The notes: generated by a model not told the origin, from the letters alone. 64,000 nt of DNA from Sporosarcina ureae (GCF_002082015.1 NZ_CP015109.1:801001-865000), one strand, 5' to 3'. Shown: positions 17,783 to 26,454, counted from the first letter of the stretch. Numbers and translations: made by a program.

Positions 17783-17811
17783 AGTATACGTATGTATAAT
17801 TATAAAGTCAA
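17783..17811 (-). promoter_or_regulatory. Predicted sigma-A promoter of argCJBD
   Basis: On the minus strand TTGACT (17806-17811), a 17-base spacer and TATACT (17783-17788) form a strong promoter. One ArgR-like box fills the spacer and another lies just upstream. Confidence 0.65.
17793..17806 (-). promoter_or_regulatory. ArgR-like box 1 in the argC promoter spacer
   Basis: TTTATAATTATACA agrees with the palindromic ARG box TGAATAATTATTCA at 11 of 14 positions. It lies between the -35 and -10 elements, where bound repressor would block polymerase. Confidence 0.45.
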
Positions 17812-17812
17812 C

Positions 17813-17826
17813 TGTATTTTTATTTA
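17813..17826 (-). promoter_or_regulatory. ArgR-like box 2 upstream of the argC -35 element
   Basis: TAAATAAAAATACA agrees with the Bacillus-type ARG half TGAATAAAAATTCA at 12 of 14 positions. A very similar AGCATAAAAATACA precedes argH. Confidence 0.45.
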
Positions 17827-17953
17827 TTAACAGTCAATTTACAAATTCTCTTTCCTTTCTTAATAGAAAATCTATAACTTCCTCTTCACTATATGTTATT
17901 ATTATGGAGTGTATAATATGATCAAATGAATTAGAAACTTTCAGGAGGCTATT

Positions 17954-18733
17954 ATGGTAGATTTATTAAAATTATCGGGTAAAAATATTGTCATTATGGG
18001 TGTGGCAAATGAACGTAGTATTGGTTGGGGAGTTGCAAGAGCATTATTCTCAGTTGGTGCGAATGTCATTTTCACCTACCGTAAAGATCGCTCCCGTGAT
18101 AAATTAGAAAAAGCGTTAGCTAAAAGTGAATTTACAGCTACACAAATTGTACAATGTGATGTCAATAGTGATGAAAGCATCGAGCAGGCTTTCAAATCGA
18201 TTGGCGAACAAGTTGGTGTAATTCATGGCGTAGTTCACTCTATCGCGTTTGCCCATCAACAAGACTTGCATAATCCATTTGTAGAAACGACTCGTGATGG
18301 ATATGCATTCGCACAAGATTCCAGTGCCTATTCATTGGTAGCAGCAGCACGTGAAGCCCGTCATTATATGACAGAAGGCGGAGCAATCATTACGATGAGT
18401 TATTTAGGGGCAGAGCGAGTTCTTGAAGGCTATAACGTAATGGGTGTTGCAAAAGCTGCTCTTGAAGCTTCTGTACGCTACTTGGCATCGGAGCTAGGTG
18501 AACAAAATATTCGCGTCAATGCAATCTCTGCTGGAGCAGTTCGTACATTATCCGCAAAAGGCGTTCCTTCCTTTAATACTATCCTCAGTCAAATTGAGGA
18601 GCGTGCGCCACTAAAACGTAATGTCAAACCTGAAGAGGTTTCAGATATGACAGTGGCAATGTTAAGTAATTTATCGAGTGGCGTGACAGGTGAAGTCATC
18701 TATGTAGATGCCGGCTACCACATTATGGGGTAA
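17954..18733 (+). CDS. fabI: Enoyl-[acyl-carrier-protein] reductase [NAD(P)H], FabI
   Basis: Last reductive step of each fatty acid elongation cycle. The 259-residue short-chain dehydrogenase fold has the FabI-type glycine motif GVANERSIGWGVARAL at about 16-31 and the Tyr-x6-Lys catalytic pair in YNVMGVAKAALEAS. AGGAGG lies five bases before the ATG. TATAAT occurs about 40 bases upstream without a clear -35 element; I see no convincing FapR operator. It is a single gene ended by its own terminator. Confidence 0.95.
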   Translation: MVDLLKLSGKNIVIMGVANERSIGWGVARALFSVGANVIFTYRKDRSRDKLEKALAKSEFTATQIVQCDVNSDESIEQAFKSIGEQVGVIHGVVHSIAFAHQQDLHNPFVETTRDGYAFAQDSSAYSLVAAAREARHYMTEGGAIITMSYLGAERVLEGYNVMGVAKAALEASVRYLASELGEQNIRVNAISAGAVRTLSAKGVPSFNTILSQIEERAPLKRNVKPEEVSDMTVAMLSNLSSGVTGEVIYVDAGYHIMG

Positions 18734-18740
18734 TCTTCTG

Positions 18741-18768
18741 AAGGATTCTCTTAGGAGAATCCTTTTTT
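18741..18768 (+). terminator. Terminator of fabI
   Basis: AAGGATTCTC pairs with GAGAATCCTT around a TTAG loop, followed by T residues. Confidence 0.88.
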
Positions 18769-18844
18769 ATGAGCTCTTTTCACTATAATACAATTAATTG
18801 TCTCAATACATATACTTTTCAGAGTACCTCAGGAGGAAGTTCAA

Positions 18845-20164
18845 ATGAATCAATTTACAAAATTTGATACGTTCAAATTAGGGCTGACGATGTTCGCGCT
18901 CTTTTTCGGTGCAGGAAATATGATTTTTCCACCGCTACTAGGCCAACTAGCAGGAACACAAACATGGATTACGCTAGCTGGCTTTTTAATAACAGGAGTA
19001 GGTCTTCCTTATCTCGGCGTAATTGCAGTGACTATGAGTGGCAATCAATTAAGTGATTTAGCTGGAAAAGCATCTCCTTTATTCGCCATGATTTTTCCAT
19101 TAGTTATTTATTTAGCACTTGGGCCATTCTTCGGTGTTCCGCGTACAGCGACTGTCTCATTCGAAATTGCCGTTTCTCCATTTGTACCGGATTCGTATTC
19201 TAGGTTGGCATTGGCGCTCTTTTCCATTGTGTTTTTTGCAGTGACGATTTGGCTTTCATTTAAGCCAAATAAACTAGTTGATCGTTTCGGAAGTATTTTA
19301 ACTCCCATATTGCTAGCTATCGTCACGCTTATCGTCGTGACTGGTATTATCAAACCAGTCGGTGAAGCGGGCGCACCGCAAGGATCTTATGCAGAAGATT
19401 ATTTTTTCAAAGGTTTTATCGAAGGGTATGGAACAATGGACGCAATGGCTGCGCTCGTCTTCGCCATTATCGTCATTAATGCCGTAAAAGCGAAAGGTAT
19501 TACTGATAGAAGAGCAATTACTGTTATTACAATGAAAGCAGGATCTATCGCAGTGATCGGGTTAAGTTTTGTCTATGCTGGATTAGCCTACCTAGGGATG
19601 ACGAGCCGCTCTGTAGCAGAAGGCGCAACGAACGGCGGAGACATTTTAGCCAAACTTGCCTATGCTTTAATGGGGAATAATGGATTATACTTACTCGGGC
19701 TTGCAGTCACACTAGCTTGTTTAACAACTTCTGTTGGTTTGACGACTGCTAGTGCTACTTATCTCTCTAAAGTTGCACCGAAAATCTCTTATAAAGCATT
19801 CGTGTTTATTATTTGTTTGTTTTCAACGATCGTTGCGAATGTCGGTCTCACGCAGTTGCTTGCAGTGACGATTCCTATACTAGTAGGTGTATACCCACTT
19901 GCTATCGTACTAATAACCTTCAGATTGTTACACCCGTTTTTCAAAGGTTATCATGAGGTGTATAGTTACGGTTTATTGGCAGCGGGTCTAATTGGATTTT
20001 TTGATGTGTTACGTGCATTTAATATCGACCTGGTACCGGTTAAACATATATTGGAATTTTTGCCATTATACGAGCAAGGTGTCGGTTGGATTTTGCCTGC
20101 CATAGTGTTTGGCGCAATAGGTTTTATTGTCGCTTCTGCTCAAGGTAAGCCTCGCGTTGAATAG
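18845..20164 (+). CDS. brnQ: Branched-chain amino acid:cation symporter (LIVCS family)
   Basis: Uptake of leucine, isoleucine and valine with sodium or protons. The 439-residue protein has about twelve membrane helices and opens with the family signature GLTMFALFFGAGNMIFPP; GPFFGVPRTATVSFEI is also typical. The ATG follows AGGAGG by eight bases. It has its own terminator. No T-box or obvious CodY site is visible in the 110 bases after fabI. Confidence 0.93.
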   Translation: MNQFTKFDTFKLGLTMFALFFGAGNMIFPPLLGQLAGTQTWITLAGFLITGVGLPYLGVIAVTMSGNQLSDLAGKASPLFAMIFPLVIYLALGPFFGVPRTATVSFEIAVSPFVPDSYSRLALALFSIVFFAVTIWLSFKPNKLVDRFGSILTPILLAIVTLIVVTGIIKPVGEAGAPQGSYAEDYFFKGFIEGYGTMDAMAALVFAIIVINAVKAKGITDRRAITVITMKAGSIAVIGLSFVYAGLAYLGMTSRSVAEGATNGGDILAKLAYALMGNNGLYLLGLAVTLACLTTSVGLTTASATYLSKVAPKISYKAFVFIICLFSTIVANVGLTQLLAVTIPILVGVYPLAIVLITFRLLHPFFKGYHEVYSYGLLAAGLIGFFDVLRAFNIDLVPVKHILEFLPLYEQGVGWILPAIVFGAIGFIVASAQGKPRVE

Positions 20165-20196
20165 TAAAAGCCTGCGGACATCCGCAGGCTTTTACT
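20163..20196. terminator. Bidirectional terminator between brnQ and argH
   Basis: AGTAAAAGCCTGCGGA pairs perfectly with its inverse, giving a 16-base stem with a two-base loop and U-runs in both directions for these convergent genes. Confidence 0.88.
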
Positions 20197-20215
20197 TATT
20201 TTTTATCAAGTTATA

Positions 20216-21541
20216 TTACTGTCCCTTCATCAATCCTTTATTACCTTTTGTAATAATGGATTCATAATCGATATATTCGTAAATGTCGTCTTCGATATGG
20301 TCGCTAAACTTTTTAAGTTCCCCCACTGTCAGGTCTTCAATTGCTTTGTTTTCCTGTTCACAATAAATAATGATTTTTCCAACGGTTTCATGCGCATCAC
20401 GGAACGGCGTACCTTTTGCAACTAAATAGTCCGCCACTTCTGTAGCATTCAGGAATCCACCTTTAATTGCGGCTTTCATTTGCTCAGCATGTACTTGTAG
20501 AGTGTCGATCATTTTAGACATGATTTCCAAGCAATCAAGAACTGTATCCAGTGCATCAAAGAATTGCTCTTTGTCTTCTTGCATGTCTTTGTTATATGTT
20601 AATGGCAACCCTTTTAACGTAGTCAGTAAAGCGAATAGAGACCCATATACACGTCCTGTTTTACCACGGATCAGTTCGGCTGCATCCGGATTTTTCTTTT
20701 GTGGCATGATGCTACTTCCTGTTGAATAGGCATCTGATATGGTGATAAAACGGAACTCTTGGCTACTCCAAAGAATTAATTCTTCACTTAAACGGCTCAT
20801 ATGCATCATAATGAGTGAGAAGTCGGACATTAATTCTACTAAGTAATCGCGATCACTGACTCCGTCAAGGAAGTTATCTACCGGCTTATCGAACCCTAGC
20901 AATGCTGTAGTCACTTGACGATCAATATCATGTGTTGTGCCGGCAAGCGCCCCACAGCCAAGAGGGTTTTCATTTAAGAGCTCAGCCGCGTTTTGCACAC
21001 GTTTTTTATCTCGTTTGAACATTTGTGCATAAGCACCCAAATGGTGGCCGAAAGTGACGACTTGCGCGCGTTGCAAATGTGTGTAACCCGGCATAATAAC
21101 ATTGTTTGCTTTTCCTTTTGCTTCAAGTGAATCAATTAGAACTTGCAATGCATCCATGACGACAGATGCTTGATTTCTCGCATACTGTCTCATATCGACA
21201 GCTACTTGATCATTTCGACTACGGGCCGTATGTAATTTCTTACCTGTCTCCCCTACTCGCTCCGTCAAGTTCATTTCAATGAATGAGTGAATATCTTCGT
21301 AATTGCCTTCAATTTGTAGTTCGCCAGATTCAATATCTGCTAAAATTGACTGCAAGCCGTTCACTAGCAATTCACCTTCCTCCGGTGACAATAAATCCGA
21401 ATGAACTTGCATCGTTACGTGTGCGATACTACCTGCAATATCCTCTCTATATAAACGATAATCAACGGGTAAAGAACTATTGAACTTCTCCATGATCTCA
21501 TCTGCTTTACTACTAAAACGTCCGCCCCAAAGCTTCATCAT
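20216..21541 (-). CDS. argH: Argininosuccinate lyase
   Basis: Splits argininosuccinate into arginine and fumarate. The 441 residues show the fumarase/aspartase signature GSSIMPQKKNPDAAE (with the catalytic Ser), HTARSRNDQVA and GYTHLQRAQ. It is somewhat shorter than many ArgH proteins at the C-terminus. It starts MMKLWGGRF, with either Met possible. It is separated from argCJBD by fabI and brnQ and lacks the usual partner argG next to it; an ArgR-like box lies just upstream. Confidence 0.95.
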   Translation of the reverse strand: MMKLWGGRFSSKADEIMEKFNSSLPVDYRLYREDIAGSIAHVTMQVHSDLLSPEEGELLVNGLQSILADIESGELQIEGNYEDIHSFIEMNLTERVGETGKKLHTARSRNDQVAVDMRQYARNQASVVMDALQVLIDSLEAKGKANNVIMPGYTHLQRAQVVTFGHHLGAYAQMFKRDKKRVQNAAELLNENPLGCGALAGTTHDIDRQVTTALLGFDKPVDNFLDGVSDRDYLVELMSDFSLIMMHMSRLSEELILWSSQEFRFITISDAYSTGSSIMPQKKNPDAAELIRGKTGRVYGSLFALLTTLKGLPLTYNKDMQEDKEQFFDALDTVLDCLEIMSKMIDTLQVHAEQMKAAIKGGFLNATEVADYLVAKGTPFRDAHETVGKIIIYCEQENKAIEDLTVGELKKFSDHIEDDIYEYIDYESIITKGNKGLMKGQ

Positions 21542-21559
21542 TCATCAAACCTCTCGAAT

Positions 21560-21573
21560 TGTATTTTTATGCT
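21560..21573 (-). promoter_or_regulatory. ArgR-like box upstream of argH
   Basis: AGCATAAAAATACA, 19 bases before the argH start, agrees at 11 of 14 positions with the Bacillus-type ARG box and resembles box 2 of argC. This suggests both loci share ArgR control. Confidence 0.42.
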
Positions 21574-21635
21574 TATTTGCGCATGCTGATCATGATTGGT
21601 ACTTTCTTGCACTTTTTCTATTCTCTTATTTTGAC

Positions 21636-21660
21636 ACAGTAGAAGACATTTTTCTACTGT
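21636..21660. promoter_or_regulatory. Perfect 9-base inverted repeat between argH and the CDF gene
   Basis: ACAGTAGAA (21636-21644) and TTCTACTGT (21652-21660) with a seven-base spacer; TTGACA overlaps its left edge (21631-21636). It could be an operator. There is no U-run, so a terminator is unlikely. Confidence 0.4.
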
Positions 21661-21679
21661 AAGTGCTATTGCGATTCCT

Positions 21680-21708
21680 TGTTTAAACTGTGCATTTATG
21701 AGATAATG
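21680..21708 (+). promoter_or_regulatory. Predicted promoter of the CDF transporter gene
   Basis: TTGTTT (21680-21685), a 17-base spacer and GATAAT (21703-21708). It leaves a leader of about 130 bases that contains a terminator-like hairpin. Confidence 0.4.
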
Positions 21709-21779
21709 ATTGAACTACAAACAAATGAGTGATGACAATGACAAACTGTACGCCCATCCAACAATTAAAATTTTTTATG

Positions 21780-21808
21780 ACCTCGCCCAAAATTAGCGAG
21801 GTTTTTTT
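21780..21808 (+). terminator. Terminator-like hairpin in the leader of the CDF gene
   Basis: ACCTCGC (21780-21786) pairs with GCGAGGT (21796-21802), followed by seven T residues. It lies 40 bases upstream of the CDF start, downstream of the predicted promoter, so it may act as an attenuator. Confidence 0.65.
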
Positions 21809-21847
21809 GTTGTTTAAGGGCAACACTGTTAGAGGGGGGAAACTTTT

Positions 21848-22780
21848 ATGACAACTCGTATCAATGAACACTCTACATCTTCTGTCTTAGCAATTTGGAT
21901 TAGTTTAATTAGCAATATCGTACTAACCATATTAAAATTAGTCGTTGGGTTTATTTTCAGAAGTCCGGTTTTACTCGCAGATGGTTTCAACAATGCCAGT
22001 GACGTGGTCGCTTCTGCCGCTGCGTTGACATCCATGCAGATTTCAAAACGACCCGCTGATGAAGATCATCCGTATGGGCACGGTAAAGCAGAGGTAATTG
22101 GCTCAAGTATCGTAGCAATTATTTTAGGTTTGGCTTCCATTTATATTGCTGTTGAAGCAGCGAAAGCGTTGTTCGCAGAACCAGCAACAGCCAGTAAAAT
22201 TGCATTACTCACAGCAATTGTATCGTTAGTTTGGAAATACGTGCTCTATATTTATACAATACGTGTAGGAACAGCTGAAAGCAGTAAAGCCTTAATTGCC
22301 ACGGCTTATGACCATTTGGCTGATGTTTATGCCTCACTTGCCGCAGTGGTCGGAATTGGACTTGCATTAATAGGGGATGCCTATGATTGGCTGTTGCTCT
22401 CGTACGGTGATCCTATCGCGGGAATTATTGTATCCATTTTTGTATTTAAAATTGCGGTGGAAATCGGTAAAGATAGTATTGATATATTAATGGAAAAAAG
22501 TGTTGATGATGATCGATTAATCGCATTTGAAGAATTGATTCAATCAATTCCAGAGGTAAAACGAATTGACCGTTTGCGCGCCAGAGAACATGGCCACTAT
22601 GTATTGGTCGATATTCGCATCGCAGTCGATGGAGATTTAACCGTGCAACAAGGCCATATTATTTCAAGTAGATTACGTAATTTGATCATGGCAAGAAATG
22701 AAGACGTCGATGAAGTGTTAATTCACTTAAATCCGTGGTATCCCGAAAAACAATCCGGTATACTTACTAACGAGGAGTGA
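21848..22780 (+). CDS. Cation diffusion facilitator family metal exporter, probably manganese
   Basis: 310 residues: six membrane helices (about 15-210) and a C-terminal cytoplasmic ferredoxin-like domain. Metal site residues are LLADGFNNASDVV in helix 2 and YDHLADVYA in helix 5; HPYGHGKAE follows helix 2. An Asn/Asp pair in helix 2 with DxxxD in helix 5 is the pattern of Mn exporters (MntE/MneP) rather than the HxxxD of zinc exporters, so Mn(II) efflux is inferred. GAGGGGGG precedes the ATG. The leader contains a terminator-like hairpin. Confidence 0.85.
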   Translation: MTTRINEHSTSSVLAIWISLISNIVLTILKLVVGFIFRSPVLLADGFNNASDVVASAAALTSMQISKRPADEDHPYGHGKAEVIGSSIVAIILGLASIYIAVEAAKALFAEPATASKIALLTAIVSLVWKYVLYIYTIRVGTAESSKALIATAYDHLADVYASLAAVVGIGLALIGDAYDWLLLSYGDPIAGIIVSIFVFKIAVEIGKDSIDILMEKSVDDDRLIAFEELIQSIPEVKRIDRLRAREHGHYVLVDIRIAVDGDLTVQQGHIISSRLRNLIMARNEDVDEVLIHLNPWYPEKQSGILTNEE

Positions 22781-22785
22781 ATAAA

Positions 22786-23238
22786 ATGAGTACAGTAACG
22801 ATCAATACACTAGAAGTATGTGTAAAGGAAACAGAGGAAACAGTACGTTTCGCAGATGAACATTTTTTACAGCAACCCATCTCTTATTTGAAATCTAATA
22901 TAGCTGAATTTATTTTCGTCGAGTCACCTGACTTTGATGAGATCCAAGTGGATTCGCTTGCACTTGAAGTAGATGATATTTTCAAAACGTATATGGCGTT
23001 ATTTGGATTACAGGGCAAGAAAAAGGAAGGCGACACGATTCGTGCATTTATCGAGGAAAAACTTCAGCACGAACTCAACGGTTTTAGCATTTCGTTTTCT
23101 GACAATGAAGGTTTCTGGGAGTTGAATGTTCCATTTGATTCCCTGAAAGGTTTTGACGAGACGATGTCCATCCAGGATGCATTACAACTTTTGTATGAAG
23201 TACTTGGCGATTTGCATGAAATGAGAGCAAACAACTAA
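22786..23238 (+). CDS. Conserved-looking protein of unknown function, 150 residues
   Basis: A soluble acidic protein without signal peptide or membrane segment. It starts MSTVTINTLEVCVKETEETV and ends LLYEVLGDLHEMRANN. ATG 22786 is chosen because GAGGAG lies seven bases upstream; a GTG at 22777 would overlap the CDF stop but sits right on the ribosome site. Its stop overlaps the start of the methyltransferase gene by one base (TAATG), so these two are coupled. I do not recognise the family. Coupling suggests a role near RNA modification or simple co-transcription. Confidence 0.7.
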   Translation: MSTVTINTLEVCVKETEETVRFADEHFLQQPISYLKSNIAEFIFVESPDFDEIQVDSLALEVDDIFKTYMALFGLQGKKKEGDTIRAFIEEKLQHELNGFSISFSDNEGFWELNVPFDSLKGFDETMSIQDALQLLYEVLGDLHEMRANN

Positions 23239-24173
23239 TGGCCTCGCATTATATTTATACGTATATTCGGCACCGTGATGAAGAGGAATTATGCCGAATG
23301 GAAATGCGTGCTTTTTTCGGTCATGACGTAGAAGATAATGTGATCGTAAGCGAAATTGGCGTTGATCCGTCACGAAGTCCGTTTATACAAACTCGACTCG
23401 AAGTCATACTGGATGCAGACAGTTTAGAATTGCTAGTGGACAGAGCTTCTGAGTTGGAGATGGATCAATTATTTAAGACAGTCTGCTTGAACGATATGAC
23501 ACTTGCCAGAACAGCTAAAATCGGTCATGATGATCGTCGTAAAATAGAGCGTACAATTGGATTGCGGATCAAAGGCGAGCCAGAGTTGGATGATCCTGAA
23601 GTGTTAATCGGCATCATGCAATTGGATGATCACTGGTATGCCGGGATTTTACTTTATAGTTCTTCTGATTGGCATGTACACCAGCAAAAGCCACATATGT
23701 ATTCCACTGCACTTGGTACACGTTTAGCCAGAGCTGCCGTCAATATCGCAGTTCCGCATCCTGAAGGAAAACGCGTCATCGATCCTTGCTGTGGAATCGG
23801 AACTGTCCTTGTTGAAGCACTATCTATGGGAATCCCAATTGAAGGTCGTGATATTAATCCACTTGTCGTCTATGGTTCACGAAAAAATATTGACTATTTC
23901 GGTTTGGAAGGCCAAGTGGCAATAGGTCCAATCTCTGAAGTCGATGAAGAGTATGACGTTGCGATTATTGATATGCCATATAATTTATTTACGCATATTA
24001 CAGCAGAAGGCCAACTCGAAATTTTGAAAGAAGCTCGTCGGTTTGCGAAAACCTGCTTAATCATCACGATTGAGAATATGGATGAAATGCTCGAAATTGC
24101 CGGATTTGAGATAGCCGATCGTTGTCTCGCACGTAAAGGTACGTTTTCGCGTGAAGTAGTGCTATGTAAATAA
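23238..24173 (+). CDS. TRM11/UPF0020-type SAM-dependent RNA methyltransferase
   Basis: 311 residues. The C-terminal half is a Rossmann methyltransferase with the SAM motif DPCCGIGTVLVEALSMG (about 178-194), GRDINPLVVYGSRKNI for the second strand, and the catalytic IDMPYNLF, a variant of the (D/N)PPY motif used for exocyclic amino groups. This fits tRNA guanine-N2 methyltransferases of the Trm11 group. The N-terminal half is a divergent recognition region. It is coupled to the preceding unknown gene. The target base is not certain. Confidence 0.82.
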   Translation: MASHYIYTYIRHRDEEELCRMEMRAFFGHDVEDNVIVSEIGVDPSRSPFIQTRLEVILDADSLELLVDRASELEMDQLFKTVCLNDMTLARTAKIGHDDRRKIERTIGLRIKGEPELDDPEVLIGIMQLDDHWYAGILLYSSSDWHVHQQKPHMYSTALGTRLARAAVNIAVPHPEGKRVIDPCCGIGTVLVEALSMGIPIEGRDINPLVVYGSRKNIDYFGLEGQVAIGPISEVDEEYDVAIIDMPYNLFTHITAEGQLEILKEARRFAKTCLIITIENMDEMLEIAGFEIADRCLARKGTFSREVVLCK

Positions 24174-24179
24174 TGAAAG

Positions 24180-24213
24180 ACGAGTGAGGATTCTTCTCTC
24201 ACTCGTTTTTTTT
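24180..24213 (+). terminator. Terminator after the methyltransferase gene
   Basis: ACGAGTGAG pairs with CTCACTCGT, followed by eight T residues; ends the CDF-unknown-methyltransferase transcript. Confidence 0.88.
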
Positions 24214-24425
24214 ATTGTCTGTTTTAGTGTAGCAATTGGTTTATTCATACTTACATACTCCTCCATGCTTGTTACATTAATGAATCACAAATAATTTTAT
24301 TATATATCTCATGATGAAAAGTGTGAATTTTGTAAAATAGGGGAAACAAAAGTGAAAGAGCATTTATTTATCACACCATTCGTTTTTACTAGTGAGCTCT
24401 TATTCTTTTATGAGGAGTGAAGTTT

Positions 24426-24629
24426 ATGTTTATTAGCATCATGAAACTTTTAAGTGTTCTTTATCTATGGACATGGTTTGTCTGGCCGTTCGTTTTTGTT
24501 ATTTCGATAATTTACGCGATCAAGGAGTTGGTGAAAGAAGAGCCGGCATTTATGAAGCCTGCAATCATTGCATCGGTGTCTTTGTTAATTATTCTAGCGG
24601 GAATCAGCTCTCCTTCTTTGTTTTTATAA
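24426..24629 (+). CDS. Small two-helix membrane protein, 67 residues
   Basis: Two hydrophobic segments (about 8-30 and 44-62) are separated by a charged loop KELVKEEPAFMKP. GAGGAG lies ten bases before ATG 24426; the GTG at 24417 overlaps that site and is rejected. It is isolated, with no near neighbour on the strand. No family is recognised and the function is unknown. Confidence 0.55.
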   Translation: MFISIMKLLSVLYLWTWFVWPFVFVISIIYAIKELVKEEPAFMKPAIIASVSLLIILAGISSPSLFL

Positions 24630-24762
24630 CAGATTGAAAAGGAGTGAGCGATACTTAGTGTTGTTTACTGAAGATAGGGCTGTAATGATCTTGAACTTGA
24701 ATTTGAACGTATACTTAAATAAGTACGAAGATAATATGAATTCATATACTCACAACCAATAT

Positions 24763-24794
24763 AAAAAAGGATGCCTGGTTAGGACATCCTTTTT
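24763..24794. terminator. Terminator downstream of leucyl aminopeptidase
   Basis: AAAAAAGGATG pairs with CATCCTTTTT; the A and T runs make it usable from both sides. Confidence 0.82.
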
Positions 24795-24802
24795 CATGCT
24801 TC

Positions 24803-26170
24803 TTATTTAGTCAATGACACTGTATAATCCGCAAGTAAACGTGCTCCGTAGCCCGTTGCAGACTTCGTGTAATACCCCTTCGACTTCTGCTTATCCATGA
24901 CGCCCGCCATGTCCACATGCAACCAGTTGTTCTTCGGTGCGAATTTACGCAAGAAGAGACCAGCCGTAATCGACCCGGCAACAGTTAGAGAACTCATGTT
25001 ATTGCAATCCGCATAGGCACTTTCTAGAGTTTCTTCATACTCATCCACTAATGGTAGTGGCCAAACGAAGTCACCATTTTGATCGCCAATTTTCTTCAGT
25101 TTAGCAGATAACTCTTCATCACCAAAGACTCCCCCCACTTCTGTACCGAGAGCAGCGACCACAGCACCAGTCAATGTAGCGATATCAACTGTGTAATCTG
25201 CATTTAATTCACCTGCACGAATTAATCCGTCCGCTAAAATCAAACGGCCTTCTGCATCAGTATTACCGACTTGTACACTGATGCCATTCTTATATTGAAT
25301 CACTTCGCCTGGCATGACAGCGTCAGGTCCAGGTGTATTTTCAACCATAGGAATCAGCACGACTACATTCACTTTTGCATCTGAATGAGCTAGTAGTGAT
25401 AATGCACCGCTTACAGCTGCCGAACCGCCCATATCCATGCGCATGTCACTGTCGTCTCGTCCGCCTTTCAAGCTGATACCGCCTGAATCGTACGTTACAC
25501 CCTTACCGACAAGAGCTACAAGTGGTTTGGATGCATCTGTCTGCAATGTCATCTCTACGAATGAAGGCTCATACTTACTGCCACGGCAAACTGTCAATAC
25601 GCCATTCATTTCACGTTCTTCAATTTCTTTTTTGCCAAGTACATCAATTTTCACTTTTGTTCCTTTGAAATGTTCTTTTAATACTTCTGGATACGTCTCT
25701 GGATTCAGTACATCGGAAAGTTCATTCATCAAGTCTCGAGAAAATGCCATAGCAGCTGCACGTACTTCTCCTGATTTGACGGCTGCTTTGTCTGCACCTT
25801 GAACGTCTAATGTAGTGATAGGGTCCGCTTTTTTAGATTGGTAGCGGTCAAAGTTATAAGCGCCAAGGTGCCATCCTTCCACGAAGGCAGTAATGGCTTC
25901 ATTTTCAGATGACCACTTTTGTCCTAGCTGATCTGCTTGAATCGAAGCGGAATCTACTTTTTGTGCCGCAAGATTGCGAGAGATTTCACCTGCAATACTG
26001 CGAATGGCATCTACCGTTTTCCATTCTGTATCTTTTATAACGACTAGCTGCTTTCCATCATGTACAAACGTGGAAAATGCTCCAGCTTGATTGTCGACAA
26101 ATTGCTTCACCAACAAATTCTTCGTTATTTGTCCATCTGTTGCGAATAAAATCTCTACATTCATTTGCAT
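24803..26170 (-). CDS. Cytosol (leucyl) aminopeptidase, M17 family
   Basis: A zinc/manganese-dependent aminopeptidase in peptide turnover. 455 residues. The C-terminal catalytic domain carries the M17 signature NTDAEGRLILADGL, the metal-binding GKGVTYDSGGISLK with its Lys, and DMGGSAAVSGAL. The N-terminal regulatory domain is divergent. The start is set at ATG 26170 because GGAGGGAG lies 11 bases upstream; the longer frame from GTG 26191 would include this site. It is a single gene with its own terminator. Confidence 0.92.
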   Translation of the reverse strand: MQMNVEILFATDGQITKNLLVKQFVDNQAGAFSTFVHDGKQLVVIKDTEWKTVDAIRSIAGEISRNLAAQKVDSASIQADQLGQKWSSENEAITAFVEGWHLGAYNFDRYQSKKADPITTLDVQGADKAAVKSGEVRAAAMAFSRDLMNELSDVLNPETYPEVLKEHFKGTKVKIDVLGKKEIEEREMNGVLTVCRGSKYEPSFVEMTLQTDASKPLVALVGKGVTYDSGGISLKGGRDDSDMRMDMGGSAAVSGALSLLAHSDAKVNVVVLIPMVENTPGPDAVMPGEVIQYKNGISVQVGNTDAEGRLILADGLIRAGELNADYTVDIATLTGAVVAALGTEVGGVFGDEELSAKLKKIGDQNGDFVWPLPLVDEYEETLESAYADCNNMSSLTVAGSITAGLFLRKFAPKNNWLHVDMAGVMDKQKSKGYYTKSATGYGARLLADYTVSLTK

Positions 26171-26215
26171 AGTTATAATAGCTCCCTCCACTATTTCGGT
26201 TTCCTAAATAGTTTA

Positions 26216-26371
26216 TCACTTTTTATCTGATAGCGCTAAGAAGAGTGTTGCAAGTGGTCCTAAAAACAAAGAAAGTATAAACCAGTTCAATCCACTTCTA
26301 TTTTTCCCTTGCGCCAACACTGCATTGATTAAAGCTAATGTCCCCCACCCTACAAAATATCCTTCATTCAT
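26216..26371 (-). CDS. Small membrane protein, 51 residues
   Basis: Starts MNEGYFVGWGTLALINAVLA and ends ALSDKK, with two hydrophobic segments joined by QGKNRSGLNWF. GAGTGATG precedes the ATG by about five bases. The GxxxGPLATLFLALSDKK-like tail resembles small proteins of the Bacillales antitoxin-like or PLDc_N type only loosely. Function unknown. It is upstream of, and on the same strand as, the aminopeptidase. Confidence 0.5.
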   Translation of the reverse strand: MNEGYFVGWGTLALINAVLAQGKNRSGLNWFILSLFLGPLATLFLALSDKK

Positions 26372-26454
26372 TTTTCATCACTCCGTTATCTAGTTGTATA
26401 GCGTATATACGGATTAGATAACAGGTTAGTTTCATGAATAGTGCCCAACGCAAA

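Noticed and set aside
24352..24420. 22-codon frame starting at GTG 24352 just upstream of the 67-residue membrane protein
   Set aside because: It has an AGGGG site and ends at the next ribosome site, but is too short and has no motif to support it as a gene; a leader peptide remains possible.
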